DNA from: Berghia stephanieae
Lineage: Eukaryota > Mollusca > Gastropoda > Nudibranchia > Aeolidiidae
Assembly: GCA_034508935.3 (NCBI GenBank)
Contig: CM067450.1
Coordinates: forward strand, 8,436,102-8,500,101
Length of the DNA stretch: 64,000 nt
Reading direction: 5' to 3'
This document shows positions 1-11,486 of the stretch, one piece after another. Position 1 is the stretch's first letter. Each line of letters begins with the position of its first letter. A program made the translations under genes and the position numbers. Under the pieces are notes generated by a model, which did no database searches, had not been told where the DNA came from, and saw nothing but the letters and a program-made list of their open reading frames with translations.

Positions 1-266
<266 letters not shown>

Positions 267-1159
267 GGGAGCGTTCACATATTACGTCATCAAAAATTTG
301 CCCTTTTTAGACCCCCCACCCCCTCCCCCAAGTCATCACTTGTCATCATTGACCTGACCCCCCCCCCCTCCCCAACAGATGATGACGTCATCTAATTTAA
401 TAAAAACTAAAAGATAACTTTAATTTCACAATATTTATTATTCATTTTTCAAACCATAAACATTGATTATCAACGTTTGATAAAACACATTCAGACATTT
501 TATTAATTTCAGAAACTGTTGATAATTTATGTTTTACGATACAATGGGGACATAAAATTTAAATTTGCAAAGATAAAATCTAACAAGCATTATTTAAATT
601 AGGCTACTTGGTGCAGGTGCTATTAAAAAAAATTCAGAAAGTGTAATTTAAATTAGTATAGGAGGCAAATTATTTTATAGCATATTAGTCTTTTAGTGGA
701 ATGAATTTCTGTTTCAATTTCCAAACATAAAATTAATTGATTCAAAAATGTTTCTGCCTTGGACCTCTGGCAATGTACTATAAATAGTATCATCAATTTC
801 ATCTTCATCGTCATCACTTTCTCCCATTTGCTGTTCTTCTTGTATGCCGCATTTTCGTGAATGATCTTTCATTGCTGTGATCGAGGATTGATACAATGAA
901 CATTTAGGGCAAGTTCGCCTTTTGAGAAGTGATACCCCTTTCCCATCTTGTTTCTTGAGAGATGGGCAATACTCATCATAGCAATTTATCTTTAGCTGTT
1001 TTGAAAGGAACAAACTTTGAAATAGGCTTAATTTGCCTATGTTTTGATGACATCATCTTGGGTCTGACCCCCCCCCCCCCCCTCCCCATGTCAACACATG
1101 TCAACATTTGGTAGACCCCCCTCCCCCCCTAGCTGATGACGTAATATGTGAACGCTCCC
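267..1159. mobile_element. 893-bp TIR DNA transposon inside the (TATC)n tract
   Basis: The element begins GGGAGCGTTCACATATTACG and ends with the exact reverse complement; the match runs 26 bp. C-rich subterminal blocks follow at both ends (300-375 and 1066-1130). The flanks are TATCTAT on both sides, so the target duplication could be 3, 7 or 11 bp; the microsatellite hides its true length. One short reverse-strand ORF with a zinc-finger-like motif is the only coding content. At under 1 kb it is probably non-autonomous. I cannot assign a superfamily. Confidence 0.85.
714..1013 (-). CDS. Zinc-finger-like ORF of the TIR element (transposase remnant?)
   Basis: A 99-aa ORF inside the TIR element. 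It has Cys-Pro-Lys-Cys, then about ten residues, then His-x3-Cys, a C2HC zinc-finger pattern (about residues 35-55), followed by an acidic Asp/Glu-rich stretch. Another Cys pair (CYDEYC) lies just before. Such fingers occur at the end of several transposases, so this may be the tail of a protein whose catalytic part is deleted here. No DDE catalytic residues are present. It may equally be a chance ORF, and I do not recognise the family. Confidence 0.4.
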   Translation of the reverse strand: MFLSKQLKINCYDEYCPSLKKQDGKGVSLLKRRTCPKCSLYQSSITAMKDHSRKCGIQEEQQMGESDDDEDEIDDTIYSTLPEVQGRNIFESINFMFGN

Positions 1160-1252
1160 TATCTATCTATCTATCTCTTCTTTTTCTTCTTCTTCTTCTT
1201 CTTCTTCTTCTTCTTCTTCTTCTTCTTCTTCTTCTTCTTCTTCTTCTTCTTC
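1160..1252. repeat. (TATC)n remainder followed by (CTT)n
   Basis: The tetranucleotide tract resumes for about 15 bp and then turns into a pure (CTT)n run. The leucine-rich plus-strand ORF here is only the microsatellite translated. Confidence 0.95.
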
Positions 1253-1879
1253 AAGTATTTTTTTTAACCTCATCATTTTCCGAGTTTTCTTGGTTTCATT
1301 GTGATTTACTTCCTTTTTACTCTATGATAGCGATGATACTTTTGACAACGGTAATAATCGTTCAAAAATGTTCGATGTTTATTATTACTTCAGATAACGA
1401 TTTATTATCAGGCGGTCTGACAAAAACAGTAAATAAAATAGAAAAACACGGCGTAACACTCGGTATCCAATAAAATATTCGTCAAACGCCGACATACGGT
1501 TAAGCAGATGCGTCGTGAAGCAACGACAAAACTCCGTATAATGTGAGATACGGTGCTGCACCGCACTTCAGTCTAGGACACTTTCACTCCAATGTAATGT
1601 CAAAACCCAGTATAACAATAATTTCAGAGTTTCGAAAAGTCCAGGTCTATATTTTTCAATTTTATTAATAAAAGTGATAGAATTTTTTTTAAAAAAGATA
1701 AAAGACCGTTCGATTGATAACAAATTTGCATCCATTTTCCATATAGATGTCTAGTTATTGTAAAAAGTTGAAATAAATTCTGAACAGTTTTTCGGCTCTC
1801 TTGTAAATCGGGTTTTGTCATTATAGAGGCTTTTGTCATTTCACGACAGAATTGATCTTTGAAAAATTATAATATACTT
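1253..1879. other. Unassigned AT-rich DNA
   Basis: Reading both strands I see no gene, RNA or repeat with a second copy here. Confidence 0.5.
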
Positions 1880-3250
1880 TAAACTTCATGTTGCTCGTTG
1901 CAGCAATCTTTAAGGACGCTAGATTTAATGCCATGTGGACCCGATGATTTAGATGTTTTAAGTTTCCTAAAGAGTTCTTTTACAGTTTCAAAGTCAATTT
2001 CGGGAATATCCTCTGCATAGGCTGTATTCGTGTTTTAGGAAAGTGTCTTTTCAAACCTGCAACAAAAGTTGTTCAATTATCGGAATCGATTCCATGTGTT
2101 TTGATTGATTTTTTTATTCTTTTTATTTTCAACGACTCTCATCGTTCTTATACTTTTCCATGCATCTTGGGCGTTCACGTCTTTAAAATGCTGTTCCATT
2201 TTCTCTTTATAATTTGGTTTTGCTTCATAGTTGGCTGAATGCAATTTCTTGTTTTGCAAGTTGTAGTCCTTGTCTATCTTCGTTTTCATAAGCATAACTC
2301 TTTCGTAACCCATGGTTTGTTGTTCGGGTATTTTCTTTTCTATACACAAATCTTCATAATTTTTATTGTAATCACTCACTGTGTCTGTCCATTCGTTTAA
2401 GTTTGCGTCTGATCCAGACACTGTCGTAATGTGTTTATATTATTGGCAGTTGACCATACTTTTTGCGTTCCTGTTTCTGGCTTTTCAGTTTTTAACTTTT
2501 GTTTATAGGTTAGAAGTAGGTGGAGTGGATTATGATCGGAGTTTCCTTTATGAGTTTTATAAATTGATTTGTCATTATTTATGTAGCAAAGGTCTAAATT
2601 TTTGTCACCTCTTGTTGTACATTTCACCGATTGATTAAAAATTGGTTGAATGACGGCTTTATTCGTCTCCAACAATACTGACAGGGCATTGGGGTAGTTG
2701 TTTTGATCATATTTACATGATCCTCGATTTCTTGTTTTGCTTTTTCGTAATTTGTAATTGGTGCTATACAGACGATAATGGTGTTGGTAAATTATCATGG
2801 CAAATAGAAGGTTCTACATGTTAGAGAACGAAATTCATATTCAGGTGGACTAATTTTGTGTAAGACTTTGATGTTGTAACATCATTTTGTTGTTTACGTA
2901 GGGACATACACTTCCTCCTCTAACTTTAACATGATTTGTCAGATCTAAAAGTAGTAATATTGCCGACATTTATTTCTCTATCAGTATCGAATTCAGAAAC
3001 CAAGTTTCCGATATACATATAACACGACTATTTCTGCAGTCCGAGTCGAATTTACAGAGTGCCGCTAGGTTGTCCATTTTGTTTCTCAGAGATCTAAATT
3101 TGCAAGAATGATAGAAGGTAGCGGTGGTTTATACCTACATCTTGTTAATCCTGGTCTTACTCCTCCTTTCTTCCCTCGTTTCCTCTTCTTGTATGTAGGG
3201 CTAATAACTCCAAAGTGTGTGTTGTTTGTCGAATTATGTTTTGTCTGGTC
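1880..3250 (-). mobile_element. 5' part of an L2/Rex1-like LINE (endonuclease and linker)
   Basis: Read on the reverse strand from about 3250, the translation shows an APE-type endonuclease: a basic lead-in, then residues like NLRSLRNKMDNLAALCKFDSD and ISETWFLNS, the usual start of a LINE endonuclease. An SDHNPLHLLL-like block follows near 2560, then the lysine-rich linker (2080-2420), then TSKSSGPHGIKSSVLKDCC (about 1900-1960), the usual start of the reverse transcriptase. It stops there, with the core RT missing. Frames change several times, so it is dead. The family resembles the better-preserved copy at 17715-21690. Clade is judged from memory of protein motifs. Confidence 0.75.
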
Positions 3251-3370
3251 GTAGTTTAAATAGTTCCGTCTCGATTGTAATTAGCCTTGAACATAAGTTG
3301 ACCATTGTTTGGGTGTTTGGCATTATTTATAATTCATTCATTCCTTAATCCCATGATCTGATGATCGTCC

Positions 3371-4345
3371 GGGGGGGGGGGGGGGGGGGGGGGGCATACA
3401 CGGTATGTAGATCTCACCACTTTCTGTCATTCTTCTCTATTGTTGACCTTCTCCAAGAGTTCCTTCATCTTCATTCCTGACCATTCCTTGAAATTGTCCA
3501 TCCAAACTTTCCTTTGTCTTCCTCTTCTTCTTCCTTCAAGGGTACCCTGAATCACCGTTCTGCACAAACCGTCATGCCTCACATTGTGTCCAAACCATGA
3601 CATTTTCCTCCGTCTAACTATGGTGATGAGGGGTTCCTGTCGTCTTGTACGATCTTGCACTTCTTCCAGTACGTCTTTATTGGTTTTGTGTTCTGTATAC
3701 TCCACCTGCAGGAGTTTTCGATAACTTTCCATCTTAAAAACGGATAATCTGTGCTTTAACTCCACAGTTAATGCCCATGCCTTGCATCCGTATAGTAATA
3801 TGGAAAGTACCAGTGATTTGTACAGTTTAATTTTTATTTCGAAATTGATTCGACTTTTCCATAAGTTTTTCAGTCTCGTTAGTGTTGCTGTAGACATTCC
3901 TATTCTTGCCTTAATCTCAGTTGTACTGGTACCGTCCCTGGTTAGCAGAACACCCAAGTATTTAAATGCTGACACTTCCTCGAGGCTTTCATTATCGGTT
4001 AAAATTACTGCATGTCCATCATTTCTGCTGTTTACCAGTATATGAGACTTTTCTGTATTTATTTCCATGCCGTATTACATTGCTTTATGTGCAAGTGAGT
4101 CAGTTATATCTAGTAGTTTTTGTCCGCTGTCAGCCATGCGGTCTATGTCGTCAGCTAAACGCAAAGTACACAGTTTCCGTCCGCCAATTGATGCAGGGGT
4201 TTGATGATTTTCGAGAGCTTCGCTCATAATTTTCTCCAGTAACACGTTGAAAAACATTGGGGAGAGTATGCAGCCTTGTCTGACGCCCACATTTGTCCAG
4301 AAGAACTCACCAAGCTCGTTGTTATTGAGAACTGACGCAGTAGTT
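3371..4345 (-). mobile_element. RTE-like LINE, 3' half of the reverse transcriptase
   Basis: On the reverse strand the product reads GVRQGCILSPMFFNVLLEKI (RT motif 4), RLADDID (the catalytic YADD-type box, motif 5), FKYLGVLLTRDG (motif 7), then LLYGCKAWAL and a C-terminal WFGHNVRHD...GRQRKVWMDN block typical of RTE/BovB-type ends. A TAA just before YGMEINTEKS (near 4075) and a TGA after NNREE interrupt an otherwise continuous frame. The copy is 5'-truncated near 4345. Its 3' side runs into a 24-base G/C homopolymer (3371-3394) and ATGA-type repeats. Only two breaks suggest it is younger than the other LINE pieces nearby. Confidence 0.82.
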
Positions 4346-4499
4346 TATTACATTTTTTGTTTTCAGACTCTCTGGTGTCGTCTTGTTTTACTTAAGTATA
4401 TAGAGGTAAGGAGCAGATAACTTTAGCAAACACCAATATCACATCAAATTTTAATTTTTACTATTTTACAATTACTTTTAAGCCTGCGCTGTGCAATCA

Positions 4500-4675
4500 A
4501 CAATAGTTAGTGGCGATTTGCGGCCTGTCATGGGTTTATATATCGGGTTAGTTATTTTCATTGGACGACCAAGAAGGGTTGTCAATATAATAAACAGCTC
4601 ACGGTCAGCCTTAAGATACTTTCCCATTGAGACTTAATGTGGTTCTACAGTAACGTGACAGACGGAAACACACGG
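4500..4675 (-). repeat. Interspersed repeat, inverted copy of 10560-10750
   Basis: The reverse complement matches 10560-10750 over about 150 bp, including shared words such as ACATTAAGTCT and TTAAGGCTGACC. The family is unknown. The rest of 4346-5499 shows nothing I can name. Confidence 0.6.
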
Positions 4676-6423
4676 CACTTTCATTTAAGCGTTTGCATAA
4701 GCTGGTGTGATTTGTGATTTTTGTACCCGTCTAGAAACCATCAAGCCTTGAGAAATGTTGTTTATGTCTGAGCTTCCCTATAAGAATATTCTCTCGGTTG
4801 GACACAACCGACAGAATCGGTGACAAACCCTTTATCCTAAAAGAAAAAATTGTTAGATGCACATCATCTGCGAGATCAATTTTCTAATTCGTTAGTCTAG
4901 TTATAAAATACGATATTCTTTCTTGCAAAATCAATTGATAATCCAGACTGGCGTGTTGTAACTTGCAAGTTTGATTACCCAAATTGTTATGGGCTCATTT
5001 TTGTAATGAAAATACTCCCAAACAAAAGCAAAAACATTTTTTTTTTAAATCAAAATTGTCCATTATAACAATTCAAATGAAGCCTATAATTAATTGCGTT
5101 CGGCAATCAGACCTGCTAATAATATATTTAACCAAGTCTTTCCATTGAGAGAAGGTGAGAAAAACAAGAAAAAAACACGACCTTTTCCCACAACAGTTTT
5201 CATTCACACCTGGTATGACTTCTTCAATAATAGTTTGATTACAAATTAATTTCCAATATCAGAAGCTCTTCTTCAATTTCTACTTGTATGCTGCCTTCTG
5301 TTTCAGTGTTGAAAAGCGTCCAGAACAGAACCCAGTCAGGAATTTCTAGTTGGAAAATGCCAGTAAATCTTATCATCGCATAAGCATTCGGATCTTTGAA
5401 GTTGGTGGTCTATATATCTAAATCATCCTCAGTTACAAGCCCTTCTTTCATTGTGCGATTCTATAGTTTCTTTACTTCCTGTATCGAGTACGTTTGCCTT
5501 CCTATTCTTCCCAAGTCCGATAACATAACCAGATTTAACAAGCTGTTGGTTAAGAGCGCTCACCACTCCATCCCCGCTGGAAGGAGGAGTCGAAAAAAAC
5601 TGTATGAATAGTACCAACAGGCCCAGTCCCAGGATGTAGCCGATAAACTACTTCAATCTCTGGCAGAAGGAAGGAAGCAACGGTGGCAGGAGACCGTGGA
5701 AAGTCTCGACTTACACACTCCAGCCGTCTAGGCTTGGCGACTGATAATGAAATTGGATCTTGACCGGAATTTCACGAAGGCTGCACCGGAGTGTGAGGCG
5801 GGCATAATTGCCTAGAATATAAAGAACCGCAGCAACGGGTCCCGAACCAGTCTCTCGAGCGTAGTGTCAGCGAGGCTTACCGTACAATTTTGGACTAATG
5901 AGTGGAAGCACGCTAACATATTTGCCATCCTGAAGCCATGGAAACTCTAGCGAAGGAGGCCGACAGTTACAGACCCATATCACTTCTGAACTGCCTGTAC
6001 AAACTCTTGGAACGTGTACTACTGAACCAATGGGGACCGGTCCGAGATACTGCCCTGCCAACCGAGCAGGGAGGGATTTAGGGAAGGGAGGTGCACTACG
6101 GAACAGGTCAATTACCCTTGCAAAGCATAATAAAGCAGGAGCGAAAGGAAACAGCAAGCTGGTGCTCTATTTATAGACCTATCACTATCAGTGGCATGCG
6201 ATACGGTCTGGTGCGAAGGATTAATGCTCAAACTTGCAAAAATCATATGGTGCAAAATGACCTTGAAGTTGTCCTCTTCAATCTTAGGGAAAAGACATTT
6301 TCACGTCGCCCTGGGGGACACTACGGGCAAAGGAAGGATCAAATATTGGGTTCCCTCGGGGATCTGTTCTGGCGCCAATATTGTTTAATGTCTACATTAA
6401 TGACATCCCGAACACTTCCTGTC

Positions 6424-6560
6424 TAATAGACTAGCGTCCTATCCAAAGGATAGCAAGCAATTGCTATTGTCCGTTTCACACTATAGAAACTGGGATGAGC
6501 TCAGGCGTCATGAGACTTATGGCTCTGAAGGACTACTTTAGACTTTTAGGACACTTTCTC
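6424..6560 (+). mobile_element. SINE-2 family fragment nested in the Jockey LINE
   Basis: It contains the family signature (GTCCTATCCAAAGG, AGCAAGCAATTGCTATTGTC, AACTGGGATGAGCTC, TATGGCTCTGAAGG). The same signature recurs at 31136-31370, 33195-33262 and, inverted, at 32755-33005 and 47345-47592. The LINE frame breaks off before it and resumes after it, so the SINE is the later insertion. Confidence 0.72.
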
Positions 6561-6825
6561 CCTGAGGCTGGGATACGCGGACGACTGGGTACTCACTGGG
6601 TGCTCGTTACTCAAAGTTAAGTGTGGACCCGTCTGGAGAGCATAAGGACGTCACCAGATACAAATCCTACTTTGACAAATGGGACATAAAGATGAACACT
6701 TCCATAACCGTGGTCACTGCATTTCACTTATGCAGTGGCTGGCACACCCGTAAACTGAACGTCCTCGTCGGGAACCAGCATACGAGCAGAATCTGAAATA
6801 CCTGGGAATTACGCCTTACCTATCG

Positions 6826-6877
6826 GATGCATTCAAGGCCTCCTATAGTGTCACACTATAGGAGGCCTTGATGCATC
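6826..6877. repeat. Near-perfect 52-bp palindrome
   Basis: The arms TCAAGGCCTCCTATAGTGT and its exact complement flank one C; GATGCA/TGCATC extends the stem past a one-base bulge. It lies where the LINE coding sequence should continue and looks like a foldback duplication. Confidence 0.9.
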
Positions 6878-7540
6878 TCGAAAGATAGAGAAAAGCAACA
6901 GTCTTCTGAGGAAGCTGGCGGGATCAACTTGGGGTGCTAGTCAAGCGCTCTTGAGGACGTCCGCCCTAGCACTATGCTATTCCACAGTGAAGAATTTCGC
7001 TCCCGTGTGAGGTAGAAGGAATAATGTTGAGAAGGTAGATGTAATACTTCGCAAGTCCATGCATATAGCGTCGGGAACTCTGGCAAAAACGCCTAGAGAA
7101 TAGGGCCCGATAATGGCAGCAATCCAGCCCCCGATGTCCGGTGGGAGACGATTACAAACAACTGGCTTAATAAGATTAAAGAGAGAGGGAATGGGGGAAC
7201 CCCTCTCAAGCGCATAATGAATGGTGCCCCTGTTTCAGTCAGAAATAAGTCCCGGCAGCTCTTGTATGTAGATTCCCCGACTTCGAACAGAGCTGTATAT
7301 ACGAGTTGGAAGTCGGTTTGGACGAATTCAGTCCCTCGACTTCTTGAGACGGGGGGAGAATTTGCCAGGCTTTTCAACCAGCAAGAGGAGACATTGGGTG
7401 GCAGCTAATCGGCTTCGATCGAGAACCTGCCTGTCCAATTATGGTCAAGAGCATCTGGTTGATCGGTGCGTTGTGACGAAGCTTAGGGTGGGTTTGCGAT
7501 GGTACACGATTACGGTGATGGGTTTGCGTCCTAGATAGTC

Positions 7541-8181
7541 ATATCATAATAGTGTGAGTACAATTAGAAGCTTTTTTTTGTCTTCGCTACCCAAGGAAAG
7601 TGAGAAAGCTCTCGCGGAACATTTCCAATTTTGACAAGGATGACGAAAGCGTGTATTTTGCCGTAATCAGGTTAATTTTACATCCCTTCATCTGTAAGTT
7701 GACCAGCCAGAACAATTGATATTAAACAGTTTCCGTTTGGGAGCCACGGCCAATGGACATCAATGTGCAAAAGCAAGCATTGAAAGTCCTCGTAATTTTC
7801 AGTGCACAGTTGTTTGAATGGTCTCGAATTCAATGCGTAGATCTTTGATCTGATGATTATGGCCATTCGATGAGGATTTCACACCACCCCTTAGACACTA
7901 ACGGGCGCCTCCCCAACCAACAACCCAATATCGCAACAGCCCTCTTCCCATGCTGGGAGAGGTGGCGCCCACTATAAAAACATCTGCCCTTAGCACTTAA
8001 ATAATAATGATTAAATGACACACATTCCAAAAAGTTTCTTATTTCATAAGATCTAAATTCTAAATTCTTGCACATCTGGTGATTCAGTGTTGTTGTTGAT
8101 TTTTATATTAGAATTCAAACGCCAAACTTATTCATACAACCAGAAGCAAACTGGGCTTCTTGGTCAGTATTTCTTCGGGAA
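7541..8181. other. Unassigned DNA between LINE and integrase fossil
   Basis: No convincing gene or recurring repeat is seen here. Confidence 0.4.
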
Positions 8182-8580
8182 CTATGACACGAATATAAAT
8201 ATCAGCAAACGCTTCTGTGTTATTCCTCTTGATGGGTATCTCTTCCGGATAACAAGTCGGGAATCCATCAGTGTGAGGCTGTTATGATGACTGTTTTTGA
8301 TCAATGGGTCAACAGGCCCAATACTATATATTGTTTTCTCCATGTTAACAAGAGTATTGAAAATCTTGATGTACTGTTTTCTGGCACGCACCACATGTCC
8401 GACGGTATTTGAAAACAGCGACTTCTAGTCCAGGGCAATATAGATAGGATTCCATACTAAGATTTGCGTATTCCAATATGTTTTTAATACTACGGTCTCC
8501 TGCCAAATTTGTGGTATTCAATCTCGATTTTGATGGGTATCTGCGCATTGATGCAAGAGGAATGTTGTCGGACAAATCTT
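8182..8580 (-). mobile_element. Fossil fragment of a Ty3/Gypsy-type integrase
   Basis: Reverse-strand reading shows a piece resembling the zinc-binding and early catalytic part of a Gypsy-class integrase: a Cys-x2-Cys-Gln motif after a YCPGLE-like block, then a GPVDP...LTLMD-like stretch. Only a few hundred bases remain. No LTRs, gag or polymerase are recognisable around it. It is broken and old. Confidence 0.45.
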
Positions 8581-8606
8581 GAATCTTAGTCTGCTAATTC
8601 ATTTAT

Positions 8607-8732
8607 CCCCTTAAAGGTATATTGTGTGTTCAGGCCATAGATGTGTGTATTACTAGATATTCAACAACACCTTTAAGGTATATTATGTGTTGAGACCATA
8701 ATTTAAATATTACAGGATGTTCAACACACGTC
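8607..8732. repeat. Two-copy tandem repeat of about 63 bp
   Basis: Two adjacent units both read TTAAGGTATATTRTGTGTT followed by a CCATA word and end in TTCAACA. They differ at several positions. The origin is unknown. Confidence 0.7.
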
Positions 8733-9052
8733 TTCTTGGGGGTGATATTAATAATGATAATCTCCAATTTTGGTCCGATCTGTTTAGTGCCAAGGTTGTG
8801 ACACCGCAAAAATATTTTTTTCATATAATGGCTAATGTTTTGTGTGTATTGAGTCAAAAGCTCATCATTAAATGGAAAAGATAACATTTCATAAACAGCC
8901 ATGTCTCTTATATGAATTTTTTTAAAAATATTCTTTGAAATGCTATGATAAATAAACAAAGCATATTACTTCCATTGTCCATTCTTCATTTTCAGCGTCA
9001 ATGCTCGCAGCTGTCTTGCAAGATATCTTCACAAGACATCAAAAACAGTAAA

Positions 9053-9216
9053 ATGGAATCGACAGATACTATACCAGACCCGTCTTATGACGACGTTTAC
9101 AACAATTCACGAAATGTATATTTCATGAAATCATTCTATCGTGAGAATAGTAACAATTCCCAATGTGGCATGATCAAGTGTAATGAAACTACAAACGTTG
9201 ACAACAGTAGCAAAGC

Positions 9217-9294
<78 letters not shown>

Positions 9295-10292
9295 ACGTCA
9301 TCCAAAATATTCTTATTGATGATATTTTTGACAGAGCGTTGCCGGTGATAATATCTAGTGTTGGTACAGTTACCAACATCATCAACATCATCGTGTTTTA
9401 TAAACAAGGTATTCTAGCGGACAGTTGTACGCCCATTCTCTTACTTCTTGCTGTGACAGACTTTTGCTTTTGTTTGATTTCCTTTGTGAAGAGTTCGATG
9501 AATTCTCTGTGTTATATCCAGGAAATTTTATCAGACGATACATGTTCAAGCATTTATAATGTTGTCCCAGCTCCAATCCCGATGTTGGGTCAGTTTGCGG
9601 GTTGGACACTAGCCTATCTGGCTTTTGAAAGAATGATCAGCGTAGTTTTCCCTTTAAGTGTCAAGACAATTTTTACACCAAAACCATCCTGTATTATCGT
9701 TCTCGTCGGCTTTATTATCAATTTTACTTTTTTTCTTCCAGACATGTATGAGTTAAAACTGGAACTCAGAGCAACAAACACTGGAGAAAGTGAGATTAAA
9801 AGTTACTTAATTATCCCTTATTCGTCAATGTTTAGTGTAAAAGTTCAATTCCTAAATACTTTTGTCATGCGCCCTATTATTGTCCTTCTTATGATTACGT
9901 TTAACTCAATTACCATACTCAAAATGAACAGCTCAGTGAAATTTAAAAAGTCAGTATCATCCTATTCAACAAACAAGTCTAGCTCGCCCTCGGTCGCGGA
10001 TGGAATTTCTACAGGCCCTATGGTAAACAAAAAGAAAATAACCAAAGAAACAAAGCTAACCCGTATGGTGGCCACACTGTCTGTTATCTTTTTTGTTTGC
10101 TATTTTCCTAGGTTGTTGTTCTTACTTTCCATACAACTTGAGATGCTAATGAATATGTGGGTTTTCATCTTGGAAGTTCTAGCTGATTTGTTGTAGCTGA
10201 CAAATTCAAGTTTAAATTTTATTATTTATTACACCATGAGTTCAAAATTCAGGGAACAGCTCCGGAAGATTCATATGACTTGTCATAATTAA
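9053..10292 (+). pseudogene. Rhodopsin-like (class A) GPCR, mollusc-type peptide/chemosensory receptor; broken or variable
   Basis: Seven-transmembrane receptor, probably for a peptide or environmental ligand at the plasma membrane. The N-terminal frame opens at ATG 9053 after a good acceptor (TTTTCAG, 8989-8995), with N-glycosylation motifs NNS, NET and NSS. Downstream are TM1 GTVTNIINIIVF, TM2 LAVTD, TM3 ending FERMISVVFPL (an E/DRY variant), TM4, TM5, TM6 with VCYFPRLLF, and TM7. A (TA)36 repeat at 9221-9292 puts the N-terminal frame out of register with the 7TM frame, though the latter has its own upstream ATG (9183). In TM7 a TAG (10194-10196) precedes LTNSSLNFIIYY, the NPxxY-equivalent, which continues in frame to TAA at 10290. 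TAG is one base from CAG (Gln). Either a recent pseudogene or a length-variable allele. The ligand is unknown. Confidence 0.72.
9221..9292. repeat. (TA)36 microsatellite in the GPCR coding region
   Basis: Seventy-two uninterrupted bases of TA. All frames encode alternating Tyr-Ile and none contains a stop, so the repeat can expand without termination but changes the downstream frame. Confidence 0.98.
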
Positions 10293-10300
10293 CCACATCT

Positions 10301-10385
<85 letters not shown>

Positions 10386-10400
10386 TACACACTCTCTCTC
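10301..10400. repeat. (CT)n-(AC)n compound microsatellite
   Basis: About 62 bp of CT followed by about 20 bp of AC and a C-rich tail, just past the GPCR 3' end. Confidence 0.97.
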
Positions 10401-10559
10401 CCCTCCCCCCCCCCATCTAATTATATCCAGACCAACTCCCTGTAAGGTCTTCGAAAGGGTTCTTTCTAAATTCTCTCTCTACTGCAAGGCGGAGACACAA
10501 GAACCCGGCATACGTTTAATTAGTTATGCTAAAATCTAATATTACGTTTAACTCCATGT

Positions 10560-10750
10560 AGGGCAATTGTATGAGTTCGGTTCCTGAGTTACTTTACTGT
10601 AGAACTACATTAAGTCTTGATGGTAAAGTAGCTTAAGGCTGACCATGGCTTGTTTATTTTCAAACCTGTTATTAAGCTTTATTGTGTTGACAACCCTGCA
10701 TCGTCATCCAATGAAAAATACCCATTAAAATAAATAAACCCAAGCCAGTT
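10560..10750 (+). repeat. Interspersed repeat, second copy of the 4500-4675 family
   Basis: It matches the reverse complement of 4500-4675, including TTAAGGCTGACC and the TTGACAACCCT / CCAATGAAAA words. I see no gene between it and 11487. Confidence 0.6.
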
Positions 10751-11486
10751 CCCAAATTGGCACTTGCTGTTCTTATCTCCACACATTGCAAGATTGACTG
10801 TGTGTATTGCACGGGTTGTAAAGATAGCAAGGCAAGAGACCATTAAAATCACAGGACAAAGAATGTTTAATTGTGCAATGTGAGTAGGTTGAACGGATGT
10901 CCATTAAAATCATAACATAGAGAAGGATAAACTTTGCTGTGTGAATAAGTACGAAGGGTTCTCCAAAATTATAATACAGAGAAGGCCATACTGTGTGAGC
11001 AAATGATAAATTACTGATTAAGTATTCATTTGTCCACGTTAAAAGTATATTTGGTGTAACGTTTTCTGACAAGGATGTTATTAAACAAGGAAAGACTTTA
11101 TGGATTCCTGTATAAGGTTCTCAAACTCTTGCTCTTGGAATTCCGGACGTGTTCCTAATCGCTGCACAAGCTTGCAAGTACACTTTGGGAACAAGAGTGT
11201 AAGAAATGTTTTGTTTTACCTCTCGCTCGATTCCGATTTCAACTTCTTTGAATAAAAGATTTGTTCAAAAACACTTAAAGCTTGAGAATCTGACGTCACG
11301 AATAATTATTGTATACTTGCTATCCTTACTCTTCACTTCTCATGGGGAGTAGTATAATTAATGATGAAGATTTAAGTTTAACAAGATGAAATCTTTGATG
11401 TTTTATGCTCACTTTCAAAGACAACCCATTCCATACTATATTTTTATAAAATGAATTGTCCATTCTTATTCTATCATTTGGTGAAT

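Larger units (their letters stand above)
5500..7540 (+). mobile_element. Decayed Jockey-like LINE
   Basis: Fragments in several frames read in order as a Jockey-type LINE. There is a linker with RSRKKLYE and SLAEGRKQRWQETVESLD (5575-5710). RT follows, with LAKIIWCKMTLKLSSSILG and a degraded GVPQGSVLAP-like block (6200-6400), then YADDWVL near 6570, YFDKWDIKMNTS near 6690 and NLKYLGITPY near 6800. The C-terminal region is HWVAANRLRS (about 7390-7425). Many stops and frameshifts mark it as old. A SINE fragment (6424-6560) sits between the PQG and YADD blocks, and a perfect hairpin (6826-6877) interrupts it further. Confidence 0.78.
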
